Shown piece after piece: positions 44,059 through 53,880 of a stretch of DNA of 64,000 nucleotides (positions are counted from its first letter, which is position 1; every line of letters starts with the position of its first letter). The stretch spans positions 62,001 to 126,000 of the forward strand of contig NZ_BMEC01000002.1 of NCBI RefSeq assembly GCF_014636295.1, read 5' to 3'. The position numbers and the translations under genes were made by a program. The notes below the pieces were generated by a model. The model saw only the letters and a list, made by a program, of their open reading frames with translations, searched no databases and had not been told where the DNA came from. This DNA is from Marivirga lumbricoides. GTDB lineage: Bacteria; Bacteroidota; Bacteroidia; Cytophagales; Cyclobacteriaceae.

Positions 44059-45372
44059 TTATTGTTGTGGGTATGTGCTATCTTTATTGTCTTTCATTTT
44101 ACGTTTCCCATATTTTCTATAAAAGTATTCCACAATAAAGGCTGCAATAAAGGTGAAGATACTACCGTAAAAAGCACTTCTTTGTGTGTCCCATTGATAT
44201 TTCATGAGTGCAATGAAAATAATTGAGAGAATGATCAAGTTAATGACAAGAAGTATTCTTTTCCCTCCGTATTCTTTTTGTAATTTTAAATGCGAAATCA
44301 AGACAAATACATAAATAACCGTAAATACTGTGCTTGTAATGGAGGCGATCGCTCCTAAATCAAAAAACAGAGCAAAGAGAAGTCCTAAACCAGCGGTAAT
44401 GTACAAGCCTTCTTTTGATTTAAACCAAATCTTCCTTTCAAAAAATTCGGGTAATTCACCATCCTTTGCTAAGGAATAGGCAATATTGGCACCACCAAAA
44501 ATGGTCGCATTTAATGCAGATGAAATAGAGAATAAAGCTCCAATTGTAATTAGAATAAAACCAAAATTCCCCAAGAAGGGTTTTGCTGCAATTGCTAATG
44601 CATTTTCTTGTGCTTTGACAATATCTGCTAAGGGTAAATTTCCAATGGTCACAAGTGAAATTAAGATATAGAAAACCATTACGAATAGGATGCTTATGAA
44701 TATGGCTCGCGGAACATTCTTTTTGGGATTTTTAATGTTTTCTGATGCATTGGTAATGAGTCCGAACCCCATATAAGAAAGGAAAAAGATAATAGAAGCA
44801 TTCAACAAGCCGCTCGTATGCTCTGCATTGAAACCTGGCTTTGCCATTCCCCAATTGATCGTCATAAAACCACCCAGTATAAACACTAACAAAATTGATA
44901 GTTTAACCAGTACAATATAAAATTCCGCCTTCCCCACTGCCTTACTCCCAAAAAAATTAAGTGCTGTAAAGAATGCGATCACGATTACTTCAACAATTCC
45001 AATGGTTAAAGGTGTTGATTCTATATGAATAAATGGTAACAGGTAGCCTGCAAAACCTTTCACGAAAAGTGAGATTGAGATCACATAAGTTAACCACATC
45101 AGAATACTTAAGGCACCTGTTACAAGGCTATCTCCTAGTCCTTTCAGAATGAAGGCAATTGGACCTGCGTTAGAAATAATTTTACTACCTAAAATGGCAT
45201 AGGAATAGGCAACTACCAGCGCATAAATACCGGAAAGAATAAATGCTTCAGGTAAGTCATTACCAGCAATTTTAGCTCCTAAACCAAAGATTGAAAAAAT
45301 ACTTGCACCTATCATTGTGCCAACTGCCATGGCTACAACCTCAATTAAGCTTAAATTTTTATTTTTTTTCAT
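44059..45372 (-). CDS. APC-family amino-acid permease
   Basis: This 437-residue inner-membrane transporter has about 12 helices. The N terminus LIEVVAMAVGTMIGASIFSIFGLGAKIAGN is the APC substrate-site region (helix 1 with the G-x-G-x-x-G-like break). AFFTALNFFGSKAVGKAEFYIVLVKLSIL and NASENIKNPKKNVPRAIFISI are further family markers. The substrate is an amino acid or amine, not identifiable here. The C terminus is basic. The gene is isolated between two repeat-bearing gaps. Confidence 0.92.
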   Translation of the reverse strand: MKKNKNLSLIEVVAMAVGTMIGASIFSIFGLGAKIAGNDLPEAFILSGIYALVVAYSYAILGSKIISNAGPIAFILKGLGDSLVTGALSILMWLTYVISISLFVKGFAGYLLPFIHIESTPLTIGIVEVIVIAFFTALNFFGSKAVGKAEFYIVLVKLSILLVFILGGFMTINWGMAKPGFNAEHTSGLLNASIIFFLSYMGFGLITNASENIKNPKKNVPRAIFISILFVMVFYILISLVTIGNLPLADIVKAQENALAIAAKPFLGNFGFILITIGALFSISSALNATIFGGANIAYSLAKDGELPEFFERKIWFKSKEGLYITAGLGLLFALFFDLGAIASITSTVFTVIYVFVLISHLKLQKEYGGKRILLVINLIILSIIFIALMKYQWDTQRSAFYGSIFTFIAAFIVEYFYRKYGKRKMKDNKDSTYPQQ

Positions 45373-45544
45373 GAGTTCTCTTTTGACAACATTTTAAATC
45401 AACATTTCCAGCAATTACCCAGAAGGTACCGCGTATGGTGTCCTGGCATCCCCCAGGGCGCTATGATTTCATAGCAGCCATTGTGCCTGTTGCACAACTC
45501 AAAAATAATGAAAGTTTGATTGCGTCTTTCTTTAGTTTTCAGTA

Positions 45545-45640
45545 TTTTTAAAAAGTCTTGATTTATGCTGCCTGTGCCGACTCATCGGCATATCTTCTTT
45601 TAAAATACAATGAGATTGCAGTTACCGATGGGTCGGCACA
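45545..45640 (+). repeat. Dispersed repeat family B, copy 2, with inverted arms
   Basis: Bases 45545-45613 match 12414-12483. Here the block also carries a 16-bp inverted repeat (TGTGCCGACTCATCGG at 45573-45588 and CCGATGGGTCGGCACA at 45625-45640, one mismatch) with a 36-base loop. The remaining gap (45373-45728) also has a short hairpin, CCTGG...CCAGG, near 45442-45460. Nothing coding was seen in it. Confidence 0.68.
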
Positions 45641-45728
45641 AGTTAATTTTTCCTTTTTTTCAAATATAATTCCGCTTAAGAGGGAACGTTCTAATGAGAT
45701 ATAAAGCAAGTTTAAAGTTGAACTCAGG

Positions 45729-48002
45729 TTAATAGGCTTTATTTAATTCCTGATTTAGCACCCTGATTACCTCCTGGTTTTCTTCTGCCCAAATCGCATT
45801 TCTGATGTTAAATTTTTCTCTTCCCGTAAGCCGCCAGTTAAGTGAAGCACGTTCTTCAATATGCTGTAAACCGGATTCTTTGCCATTATTTATTTCCATC
45901 CCGGCATCATAGGCAATTACATAATTAGCTAACTCTCCAGGAAACCATTGTTTGGCATATTCTATCAGCAGATCATTCCTAACATCCTGAATATTAGACC
46001 AGTTGTTGTAAATGTTGGTAATAGGTGTAAATACTTTTCCTGTAATGGACAGGTTCTCCTTTTCGGCTATAATGGCAGATTTTTTGGAGTCTCTGATAGA
46101 TAGAATAATAACACCCGATGTATTTTGCTGTATCCAATCCTGAAAAGTATGGAGAAAAAGAACAGCATCACTGATTCCAAAATTATCTGCTAATCCTGCA
46201 TCCATAATTTCCATTTTGGGTTCACTGGGCAAATTCACATTAGGGGTAATATATGGGAAAGAAGCACTCATTCGTAAAGCTGTAAGAAAGCTAAGGTTTT
46301 GCGCATCCTGTTCTTCAAATGTTCTCAAAAAATCTATGCTCCTGCTTTGCAACATCGAATTGGAAGAATCAGAATCGGAGGAGTTTTCAGCCATATAGCT
46401 CACTGAATGGGGAGTGATATACAGCTTTCTACCATCGTTCACACTAGTAGGGGCTAAAAACAGCATGGGAATTTCTGCATTCAACTCTTTATCACGGTAA
46501 TCAATTATGCGTTTATCTAGAATACCTTCCGTGTTTTTATTGAGTTTCTGCTCAAACGCATAGCCCCTGTCTTTAGGGTAAGAATATTTTCCATAACTAA
46601 AATTTTGATATCGGATAAAAATATCATTCGTGAGTAAACTGAAAATGATAGGGTTCAAAGCTTCCTTTCCAATATTATCAAGGTATTTTTTCTCATAAGG
46701 GCTTATGCTGGAGTCAGTCTGCTGAAGGTATTTTAATTCACGATAATAAGCCGCGCCTATTAATCCCCCTGAGGCACCTGAAATACTAACAGAATGTTTA
46801 AAAACTTCTCCCCCACTCATGCTATCTAAATGTTGCAGTGCATTCATCGTCCAATAGGCAGCCCTTTGCCCGCCTCCACTGGCAGTAAGTAGAATGAGCT
46901 TAGGCGGATGATCAAACTTACTCCTCCATTTCTCTAAAATTCCTATAGTAGTTTTCTTATCCTTTTCAATATTCTCTTTACTGTTGAGGGATCGTATATT
47001 TTCCAAAGTATAGGCAAAAGGTTTCGTTGAGTAATTCAGCCCATAGGCATAATGTTCTTTACTAAGGAAATCCTGGGTAACTAATATATTAATAATAAAA
47101 AAGAATAAAATGGTTACTGAGATAGCCCAACCCCTGAACCAGTAGGTAATGGCTCCAATAAACATAATAATGATGGTAAGGAAAAGGACAGCACTGGCCG
47201 CTGCAGGTATCTGAAAAACAGCATACTCTCTGAAAACTCCCAAAAAAAGTATTAACCCGAAAATAAAAAGCTCTGCAACTACTGTATTTAAATGATTTTG
47301 ATTGAAAATCCGGGTGACTATAATACTATACCTGTCGCTATTGTCCAGATTGATATTCCGCCACCTAAACTTGTAATCTATATAACCAGAAACTGAAAGC
47401 TTTTTGGTTTTTAAATCTTTGTGTCGCTTAACAGCAGCAATTCTGGCAACTTTTAGCTTTTTAATTCTTCGCTCCACCCTCTCTGCCAGAATATCCCTCA
47501 GATCTTTGTTGGTAAACCAAAAATACAGCTGTAAAATCATTATTGAAAGAATAACACCTATTGGCAAAGCCACAGATAAAAGCGTGGCTTCCGTGAAACT
47601 CATAAACTCATAAACCATCTGATAATGAATAATATTGACCAGATAATTGATCAAAAAAGCCACCGGAATAATAGAGTTATTAAGCGAAAAGCTTGTAAAG
47701 GGTTTAGAAATAGTACCCAAAAATGGAAATTTGGCACCATCTAAAATATAGGATGCAATATTAAAAGCTACCATTAAGCCACCTAAAGTTAGGCCAACCA
47801 ATAAAAAACTGAAAAAGCTTACTTCATTTAAATACTCAGGTGAAAGAAAGAGGTAGGGTATACCTAACCCCTTAGCAAAAGCCCCATTTATTATCAAAAA
47901 TAGCAGAAGCCAACACAGAAGCAGTAATTGATTTTTCTTGAGATGAACAACTACCAGCTGAATAGGAAAAGAGTTGAAAAATTTCAAAAACTTATTTTTC
48001 AT
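45729..48002 (-). CDS. Membrane-anchored patatin-like phospholipase
   Basis: This is a 757-residue protein. The N-terminal 330 residues hold about seven to eight membrane segments, with a basic cytoplasmic stretch (ERVERRIKKLKVARIAAVKRHK) in between. The C-terminal part is a patatin domain: oxyanion motif ASGGGQRAAYW (about 370), nucleophile elbow SISGASGGLIG (Ser near 408) and catalytic Asp in MDAGLADNFG (near 600). Patatins are lipid acyl hydrolases with a Ser-Asp dyad. The size of the membrane part is unusual for bacterial patatins. The gene is monocistronic; the substrate is unknown. Confidence 0.88.
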   Translation of the reverse strand: MKNKFLKFFNSFPIQLVVVHLKKNQLLLLCWLLLFLIINGAFAKGLGIPYLFLSPEYLNEVSFFSFLLVGLTLGGLMVAFNIASYILDGAKFPFLGTISKPFTSFSLNNSIIPVAFLINYLVNIIHYQMVYEFMSFTEATLLSVALPIGVILSIMILQLYFWFTNKDLRDILAERVERRIKKLKVARIAAVKRHKDLKTKKLSVSGYIDYKFRWRNINLDNSDRYSIIVTRIFNQNHLNTVVAELFIFGLILFLGVFREYAVFQIPAAASAVLFLTIIIMFIGAITYWFRGWAISVTILFFFIINILVTQDFLSKEHYAYGLNYSTKPFAYTLENIRSLNSKENIEKDKKTTIGILEKWRSKFDHPPKLILLTASGGGQRAAYWTMNALQHLDSMSGGEVFKHSVSISGASGGLIGAAYYRELKYLQQTDSSISPYEKKYLDNIGKEALNPIIFSLLTNDIFIRYQNFSYGKYSYPKDRGYAFEQKLNKNTEGILDKRIIDYRDKELNAEIPMLFLAPTSVNDGRKLYITPHSVSYMAENSSDSDSSNSMLQSRSIDFLRTFEEQDAQNLSFLTALRMSASFPYITPNVNLPSEPKMEIMDAGLADNFGISDAVLFLHTFQDWIQQNTSGVIILSIRDSKKSAIIAEKENLSITGKVFTPITNIYNNWSNIQDVRNDLLIEYAKQWFPGELANYVIAYDAGMEINNGKESGLQHIEERASLNWRLTGREKFNIRNAIWAEENQEVIRVLNQELNKAY

Positions 48003-48078
48003 TTAAAAACAGGAGAAATTCTATTTATAAAAGAGCTGATAGTATCGATAGTAAATATAAAAATGATAGTCACAAATT

Positions 48079-48721
48079 TCATAAATCTTCAAAAATGAAG
48101 TTATTAATGGCATACTTTACAAGGCCTGCTAAAGTTTTAGAATTCGTCTTTTCCAACAAATTGCGCTTATGAGCCTCTACTGTCCGAATACTTATAAATA
48201 ATTTATCTGCTATCTCCTGATTGCTTAACTCATCAATAATCAGTCTTAGCACCTCTTTTTCCCGGGTCGAGATAGATACTAATTCATGATTTTGTTTCTT
48301 TTTACTCATAAAATCCATTATAGCCTGAGTGGCCTCCTGTGCATAGTAGGTTCCTCCGCTTATAATAGTTTTTATTGCTTCTTTGATTTCCTTTTCACGG
48401 GCATTTTTCAGCAAATATCCTGAAGCCCCTGCCTGTAACATCTGTTTTACATATTGGCTATCTTTAATCATGGTAAGCGCCAGCACTTTTACCTGAGGAT
48501 AATGCTTTTGAATTGCAATAGTAAAATCCACACCATTCATTTCCGGCATACTAATATCCGTAAGTACCAAATCTACCTCTCCCGGGTTCTTCTCCAGAAA
48601 AATAAGTCCCTCTTTGCCATTAGACGCCTCACCGGCAATAGCAATATTATCCTCTGATTCCAGGTAGAATCTGATACCGTCTCTTATTAAACGATGATCA
48701 TCAACAAGTAACCTTTATCAT
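48079..48721 (-). CDS. NarL/FixJ-type response regulator, frameshifted near its start
   Basis: From a TTG at 48570 the frame gives 163 residues lacking the first receiver strand. Upstream, the same frame continues as LLVDDHRLIRDGIRFYLES, the normal start of a receiver domain, but has no start codon. An ATG at 48719-48721 (MIK) is one base out of frame; removing one C at 48712 or 48713 gives a 213-residue regulator of normal size. The phosphoacceptor Asp lies in LVLTDISMPEMNG, and the C-terminal LuxR-type HTH is ISTREKEVLRLIIDELSNQEIADKLFISIRTVEAHKRNLL. It is divergent from a histidine kinase, its likely partner. Confidence 0.85.
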
Positions 48722-48764
48722 TCCGAAATATAATAATAACTTTATAATATAAAAGTAATTAATT

Positions 48765-50204
48765 ATGCTAAACGCAGCAGGACAAAAGCCAAAAGTATTT
48801 TATCTGGATGATGATGAAATTAATATCATTTTAGTGACGGCCCATCTGGAAGACAAATACGAGGTAATTGGTGAGGATAATCCAATAAAGGCTATAGATT
48901 ATTTAAAGAAGAATGAGGTTGATGTGATTTTAACCGACCAGATTATGCCTACGATGGACGGTATTGAGTTTTTGAGCAAAATTAAAACCATTCAACCCGA
49001 AGTAGGGAGAATATTGCTTACAGGAGTGGTTAACCAGGATGTAATGCTTCAGGCAATCAATCAGGTCGACATTTACCGGTTTCACGAAAAGACGCACAAC
49101 TTTGAAGCCCTCAAACTGGATATAGACAATGCCTACCTAATGGCAAAGGCTGTGCGCCAGAAAAATTATTACCATAAACAGCTTCAACAGACTTTAGAAA
49201 AATATAAATTAATTTCTGAGAATGTTCCTGCTCAAATCATTCAAACGGACACACAAGGTGTTATAAAGGAAATTAATAAAAGCTATGGAGGAATCAAAGT
49301 AACGGATGTAGGCAAGAACATCACTAATTTTATACCGGAAGATGAACTCAAATCCTTTGTAACAGCAATGAGTAAAGTTCAGAAACATAAAAAAAACGTC
49401 AATATTATTACACGGGGATTTGACTTTTATCAAAAATATAATTGGTACTCCACTTTGATAGGCCCTCTCACGAGTAAAGATGAGGTGTACGGGTTTATGA
49501 TGGTAAGTCAGGATATAACTGAAAGAGTTTTGGGTGAAGAACGAATAATGTCCGCAGTATTAGAAGCAGAGGACCGTCAGAAAAGTAGAATAGCACGAGA
49601 TATCCATGACGGGCTACAGCAAACGCTTACCATTGCACTAATGAATTTTGAGTCGGTGGGCAATGTATTTAAAATCATGGAGGAATCTAAGGCGGAAAAA
49701 TATATGCGGGGTTTTCAATTTCTTGAAAAAGGCCTGCATGAAACAAGGAATATTGCGTACAGCCTTATTCCTAAAGCAGTAGAAGATTTTGGTTATATTG
49801 AAACGGTTAAAAATCTATTGGATGAGTTAAACAACACTACCTCTGCCAAATTTAGATTTTATACCAACCTTAAAGAGCGAGTGGAAAATCAGAATATTGA
49901 ATACAACCTTTTCAGAATAACACAGGAGTCGCTCAATAATATTTTGAAATATGCCGAAGCTGAAGAGGTTTTTGTTCAACTGGTTTTACAAGATAATATA
50001 TTACAATTAATGATTGAAGATGATGGCAAGGGTTTTAATACTGAAGAAACCCTTAATGAGGGGACAAGTAGTTTGGGCTTATTTAATATGAGAAAAAGGA
50101 CAGAAAGCTTGTCAGGAAAAATGGTAATTGACTCAATCCCGGGCAAAGGAACATTAATTTATGTAGAGATTCCGTTAAAGCCTCAAACGAGAACTCTCAA
50201 ATAA
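48765..50204 (+). CDS. Hybrid sensor histidine kinase (receiver-PAS-HisKA_3-HATPase)
   Basis: This is a 479-residue cytoplasmic kinase. The N-terminal receiver domain has the phosphoacceptor Asp58 (VILTDQIMPTMDG). A PAS domain (about 135-255) begins YKLISENVPAQIIQTDTQG. The dimerisation box RIARDIHDGLQQ has the phosphorylated His281 of the NarX/DegS-type HisKA_3 family. The ATPase has N box ITQESLNNILKYAEA and G boxes DDGKGF and SLGLFNMRKR. The NarL-type regulator gene on the other strand fits as partner. The receiver at the N terminus, ahead of the kinase, suggests control by another phosphorelay. Confidence 0.93.
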   Translation: MLNAAGQKPKVFYLDDDEINIILVTAHLEDKYEVIGEDNPIKAIDYLKKNEVDVILTDQIMPTMDGIEFLSKIKTIQPEVGRILLTGVVNQDVMLQAINQVDIYRFHEKTHNFEALKLDIDNAYLMAKAVRQKNYYHKQLQQTLEKYKLISENVPAQIIQTDTQGVIKEINKSYGGIKVTDVGKNITNFIPEDELKSFVTAMSKVQKHKKNVNIITRGFDFYQKYNWYSTLIGPLTSKDEVYGFMMVSQDITERVLGEERIMSAVLEAEDRQKSRIARDIHDGLQQTLTIALMNFESVGNVFKIMEESKAEKYMRGFQFLEKGLHETRNIAYSLIPKAVEDFGYIETVKNLLDELNNTTSAKFRFYTNLKERVENQNIEYNLFRITQESLNNILKYAEAEEVFVQLVLQDNILQLMIEDDGKGFNTEETLNEGTSSLGLFNMRKRTESLSGKMVIDSIPGKGTLIYVEIPLKPQTRTLK

Positions 50205-50238
50205 AAAAAAGGAAAAGCATTTAAGCTCTTCCTTTTTT
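50203..50238. terminator. Hairpin terminator between kinase and pyk
   Basis: Stem AGGAAAAGC/GCTCTTCCT (one mismatch) with A-rich sequence before and T-rich sequence after; it can serve both convergent genes. Confidence 0.7.
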
Positions 50239-50262
50239 GGGTTGTCTTATTTTGTTTTCAGT

Positions 50263-51699
50263 TTAATCTACCACCTTCACTTTTAACATATTTGTCCTGT
50301 GCTTTTCTTTAATAGGCATACTGGCTGTTAATATGATAGTATCACCTTTTTGCACATGATTATTCTTTTTAAGAATGGCTTCTATGTCAGCAAATGTTTT
50401 ATCAGTAGTTTCGTATTTGTCATAGGAAAATCCGCTTACTCCCCAAACCAGATTCAAAGTTTCCAGTAATTTATTATTGCCGGTGAAGATAAAGATACCT
50501 GCCTTTGGCCTGTGGCTTGCTAATCTGTAGGCTGTATATCCTGATTTTGTCATACCTACAATCGCTTTGGCATTGGTTTCTTCAGCTAACTTACAAGCGG
50601 TTTGCACTAAGTTATCGCTCATAAAAGTTTCTGACTTAGTAGAAACATGTCCATATTTAAAGTAAATGCTATGATGTTTTTCAATGCTTGAAATTGTTTG
50701 AGACATGCTTTGCACTGACTCTACCGGATATTTACCTGCTGCAGATTCAGCAGAAAGCATTACCGCATCAGCTCCATCTAATATCGCATTAGCTACATCA
50801 TTAGTTTCCGCTCTGGTAGGTCTAGGGTTTTCAATCATACTTTCCATCATCTGGGTAGCTATGATAACCGGCTTACATGCTTTATTACATTTTTGCACCA
50901 TCATTTTTTGGGCAAGAGGCACATCTTCCATCGGGATTTCAACTCCCAGGTCTCCTCTGGCTACCATTAAAGCATCTGTAGCATCAATAATCTGATCTAT
51001 TTCTACTAAGGCTTCAGGTTTTTCAATTTTGGCAACAACTTTACAGCTCTTACCTGCATAACGAATCCTATTTTTAAGATCCAGTACATCAGCCGCAGTT
51101 CTTACAAAAGAGAGTGCTATCCACTCCACCTCATTTTTTAATCCAAATTTTAAATCTTCCAGGTCTTTATCTGTAAGGCTGGGTGCTGATACTTTGGTGG
51201 AAGGAAGGTTAATTCCCTTTTTAGACTTTAGCGGTCCGCCATACACCACCATAGTAATTACTTCGTCTCCCTCTACTCCCTTAACAATCAATTCAATTTT
51301 ACCGTCATCAATCAGAATTTTATCATTGATTTTAACATCATTAGGCAAACCCTGATAAGTGGTGCTACCCTTTTTATTATCTCCTACCATTTCTTTGGTA
51401 GTAATAATGTACTCTTCTCCAGCTTTTATTTCAACTTCTCCGCCTTTTATCTCACCCAATCTTATTTTAGGGCCTTGTAAATCCTGTAGCACACTTACAT
51501 TAGTTCCCCACTCTTCATTTATTTCTTTAATGTAATCAAATGTTTGCTGGTGCATTTTATGATCACCATGAGAAAAGTTAAGTCTAAAAACATCAGCACC
51601 TGCCAGTACAAGCTTCTTAAGCATCTCTTTAGTATTAGATGCCGGCCCTACAGTAGCAACAATTTTAGACTTATTAAATTGAATTGATTGATTTTTCAT
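50263..51699 (-). CDS. pyk: Pyruvate kinase
   Basis: This 478-residue glycolytic enzyme converts phosphoenolpyruvate and ADP to pyruvate and ATP. Markers are KIVATVGPASN, DVFRLNFSHGDHKMHQQ, the active-site KIEKPEALVEIDQII...ARGDLGVEIP segment and the MLSAESAAGKYPVE loop. The C-terminal regulatory domain is present (ETNAKAIVGMTKSGYTA). The IPExxxVDY gene lies 79 bp upstream on the same strand, a common Bacteroidota arrangement. Confidence 0.98.
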   Translation of the reverse strand: MKNQSIQFNKSKIVATVGPASNTKEMLKKLVLAGADVFRLNFSHGDHKMHQQTFDYIKEINEEWGTNVSVLQDLQGPKIRLGEIKGGEVEIKAGEEYIITTKEMVGDNKKGSTTYQGLPNDVKINDKILIDDGKIELIVKGVEGDEVITMVVYGGPLKSKKGINLPSTKVSAPSLTDKDLEDLKFGLKNEVEWIALSFVRTAADVLDLKNRIRYAGKSCKVVAKIEKPEALVEIDQIIDATDALMVARGDLGVEIPMEDVPLAQKMMVQKCNKACKPVIIATQMMESMIENPRPTRAETNDVANAILDGADAVMLSAESAAGKYPVESVQSMSQTISSIEKHHSIYFKYGHVSTKSETFMSDNLVQTACKLAEETNAKAIVGMTKSGYTAYRLASHRPKAGIFIFTGNNKLLETLNLVWGVSGFSYDKYETTDKTFADIEAILKKNNHVQKGDTIILTASMPIKEKHRTNMLKVKVVD

Positions 51700-51778
51700 A
51701 AAAATTCACTCTTTTATTTATGTATTTTTCAGTTCGCTCTTTTGGTAAAATTCTAGTGTTAATTAATCTGAAAATCAT

Positions 51779-52204
51779 TCAGTTAAGAATTAAATTATCG
51801 ATAGATTTTAACCTTTGAATATCCATTTCCTGAACCAAAATTACATTTTTTATTTTACTTAGTGTATTTTTTACATTAAGTATTTCCAAATCTCCTGTAT
51901 CATCCTGTATCAAAAGAAAATAATCAATATTTTTTGCTTCAGGAATTACAAAAGCAAAACTTTCACTTACCTCCACCTTATTTTTGATTAACTTGATAGT
52001 AACATGTTCCGTGGAATATTGAAGCATAGAGGTTTGCAAGAATTGATTATTTTGAAACTCAATCCGATGGTCATCCACCTTTTTTAAATGAATGTTCAAC
52101 TGCTGATTAATATTCCAGGCCAACTGGAAATCGGGCAGACCTGATGAGATGCCTAGTAAAGTGAAATCGAAATGGATGTCAGTCTTTAAAATTTTCTTCT
52201 GCAT
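51779..52204 (-). CDS. IPExxxVDY family protein
   Basis: This 141-residue protein has the family motif as IPEAKNIDYFLLI at about residues 87-99 (consensus Val is Ile here). The function is unknown; the family is restricted to Bacteroidota, to my knowledge, and lies between acpP and pyk in many genomes. The rest is a mixed alpha/beta protein without membrane segments. It is divergent from acpP and precedes pyk on the minus strand. Confidence 0.9.
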   Translation of the reverse strand: MQKKILKTDIHFDFTLLGISSGLPDFQLAWNINQQLNIHLKKVDDHRIEFQNNQFLQTSMLQYSTEHVTIKLIKNKVEVSESFAFVIPEAKNIDYFLLIQDDTGDLEILNVKNTLSKIKNVILVQEMDIQRLKSIDNLILN

Positions 52205-52295
52205 GGAGTAGAATATAATTAAAAATTTGAGGATTCATATTCAGCCTTGATTTTATCATCAAATTATTTAAAATACTTTAAGAATGAAAAAATAG

Positions 52296-52327
52296 TTTGA
52301 CATTAATGAGGGAAATACATTTCTTTG
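52296..52327 (+). promoter_or_regulatory. Promoter candidate for acpP-fabF-rnc
   Basis: TTTG at 52296-52299, 20 bp, then TTTCTTTG at 52320-52327 (seven of eight matches to TAnnTTTG). The spacing fits the Bacteroidota -33/-7 pattern, and a start about 26 bp before the acpP ATG follows. Confidence 0.5.
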
Positions 52328-52357
52328 CGGAGTATTTATAACTAAAATTCTAAAATA

Positions 52358-52594
52358 ATGTCTGAAATAGCACAGAAAGTAAAGGCAATTATCATTGATA
52401 AGCTAGGTGTAGAAGAATCAGAGGTAACAGCTGAGGCAAGTTTCACCAACGATTTAGGAGCAGATTCACTTGACACAGTTGAGTTAATCATGGAATTTGA
52501 AAAAGAATTCAATATTTCCATTCCTGATGATCAAGCTGAAAATATCGGGACGGTTGGTCAGGCCATCTCTTACTTAGAAGAAAACGTAAAATAA
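52358..52594 (+). CDS. acpP: Acyl carrier protein
   Basis: This 78-residue, very acidic protein has the phosphopantetheine site [12 protein letters not shown] (Ser39 region). It carries growing acyl chains in fatty-acid synthesis and donates them to lipid A and phospholipid enzymes. It is the first gene of an operon with fabF (23-bp gap) and rnc. Confidence 0.98.
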   Translation: MSEIAQKVKAIIIDKLGVEESEVTAEASFTNDLGADSLDTVELIMEFEKEFNISIPDDQAENIGTVGQAISYLEENVK

Positions 52595-52617
52595 TTTCAT
52601 ATCACCAAAATTCATTT

Positions 52618-53871
52618 ATGAATTTAAAAAGGGTAGTTGTAACGGGACTGGGTGCGCTCACACCTATAGGAAACACAGTTGAAGAATACTGGGAAAACTT
52701 ATCTGCGGGTAAAAGCGGAGCCGGTCCCATTACAAGATTCGATGCGTCAAATTTCAAAACACAGTTCGCCTGTGAAGTAAAAAACTTCAACGCTGAAGAT
52801 TATTTCGATAGAAAGGAAGCCCGTAAAATGGATCCTTTCACTCAATTCGGAATGATCGTTGCTGAGCAGGCAATAAAAGACTCAAAACTAGATTTAGAAA
52901 AAATAAATCTCGACAGAGCAGGTGTAATCTGGGGCTCTGGTATTGGCGGGCTAAAAACTTTCCAGGAGGAAGTGGATAACTTTGTTACCAACGACAGAAA
53001 CCCACGATTCAATCCATTCTTTATTCCAAAAATGATTACAGACATCTGTGCCGGTTTAATCTCTATTAAATATGGCTTCAGAGGTCCAAATTTTGTAACA
53101 GTTTCAGCATGTGCTTCGGCTACCAATGCTTTAATTGATGCATTTAATTATATAAGATTAGGTAAAGCCGATATATTCATTTCCGGTGGATCCGAAGCTT
53201 CTGTAACAGAATCCGGCATAGGCGGTTTTAACGCAATGAAAGCCCTTTCTGAAAGAAATGATGATTACAGCACTGCTTCCCGACCTTTTGACAAAGACAG
53301 AGATGGCTTTGTATTGGGAGAAGGCGCAGGAGCGCTTATTCTTGAAGAGTATGAGCACGCCAAAGCCAGAGGTGCTAAAATTTATGCTGAGATAGTAGGT
53401 GGTGGAATGTCTGCTGATGCTCACCACATGACTGCCCCTCACCCTGAAGGATTAGGAGCAACTAATGTGATGAAAAATGCTTTGGAAGATGCAGGTTTAG
53501 AGCCTACAGCCATTGATTACATCAACGTACATGGTACCTCAACTCCATTAGGAGATTTAAGCGAGTCTACTGCTATCAAAAAAGTATTTGGTGAGCATGC
53601 TTATAACCTTAACATTAGCTCTACCAAATCTATGACTGGCCACCTATTAGGTGCTGCCGGAGCTATAGAAGCTTTAGCTTGTATTTTAGCGTTGGAAAAA
53701 CAAATTATTCCTCCAACCATTAATCATTTCACTGATGATGAGCAATTTGATCCTAAATTGAATTTCACATTCAATAAGGCCCAAAAAAGAGAAGTTAATA
53801 CTGTTTTAAGTAATACTTTCGGGTTTGGTGGTCATAATACTTCCATCGTGATGAAAAAAGTTAATGATTAA
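52618..53871 (+). CDS. fabF: 3-oxoacyl-ACP synthase II
   Basis: This 417-residue condensing enzyme elongates acyl-ACP with malonyl-ACP. The catalytic Cys165 lies in TVSACASATN; the two His lie in NVHGTSTPLGD and SMTGHLLGAAGA. It starts with the usual RVVVTGLGALTPIGN. It is in the middle of the acpP-fabF-rnc operon. Confidence 0.98.
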   Translation: MNLKRVVVTGLGALTPIGNTVEEYWENLSAGKSGAGPITRFDASNFKTQFACEVKNFNAEDYFDRKEARKMDPFTQFGMIVAEQAIKDSKLDLEKINLDRAGVIWGSGIGGLKTFQEEVDNFVTNDRNPRFNPFFIPKMITDICAGLISIKYGFRGPNFVTVSACASATNALIDAFNYIRLGKADIFISGGSEASVTESGIGGFNAMKALSERNDDYSTASRPFDKDRDGFVLGEGAGALILEEYEHAKARGAKIYAEIVGGGMSADAHHMTAPHPEGLGATNVMKNALEDAGLEPTAIDYINVHGTSTPLGDLSESTAIKKVFGEHAYNLNISSTKSMTGHLLGAAGAIEALACILALEKQIIPPTINHFTDDEQFDPKLNFTFNKAQKREVNTVLSNTFGFGGHNTSIVMKKVND

Positions 53872-53880
53872 TCACTCACA

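Noticed and set aside
45470-45500. Possible insertion-sequence end around GTGCCTGTTGCACAAC
   Set aside because: No transposase, matching inverted end or target duplication is visible nearby.
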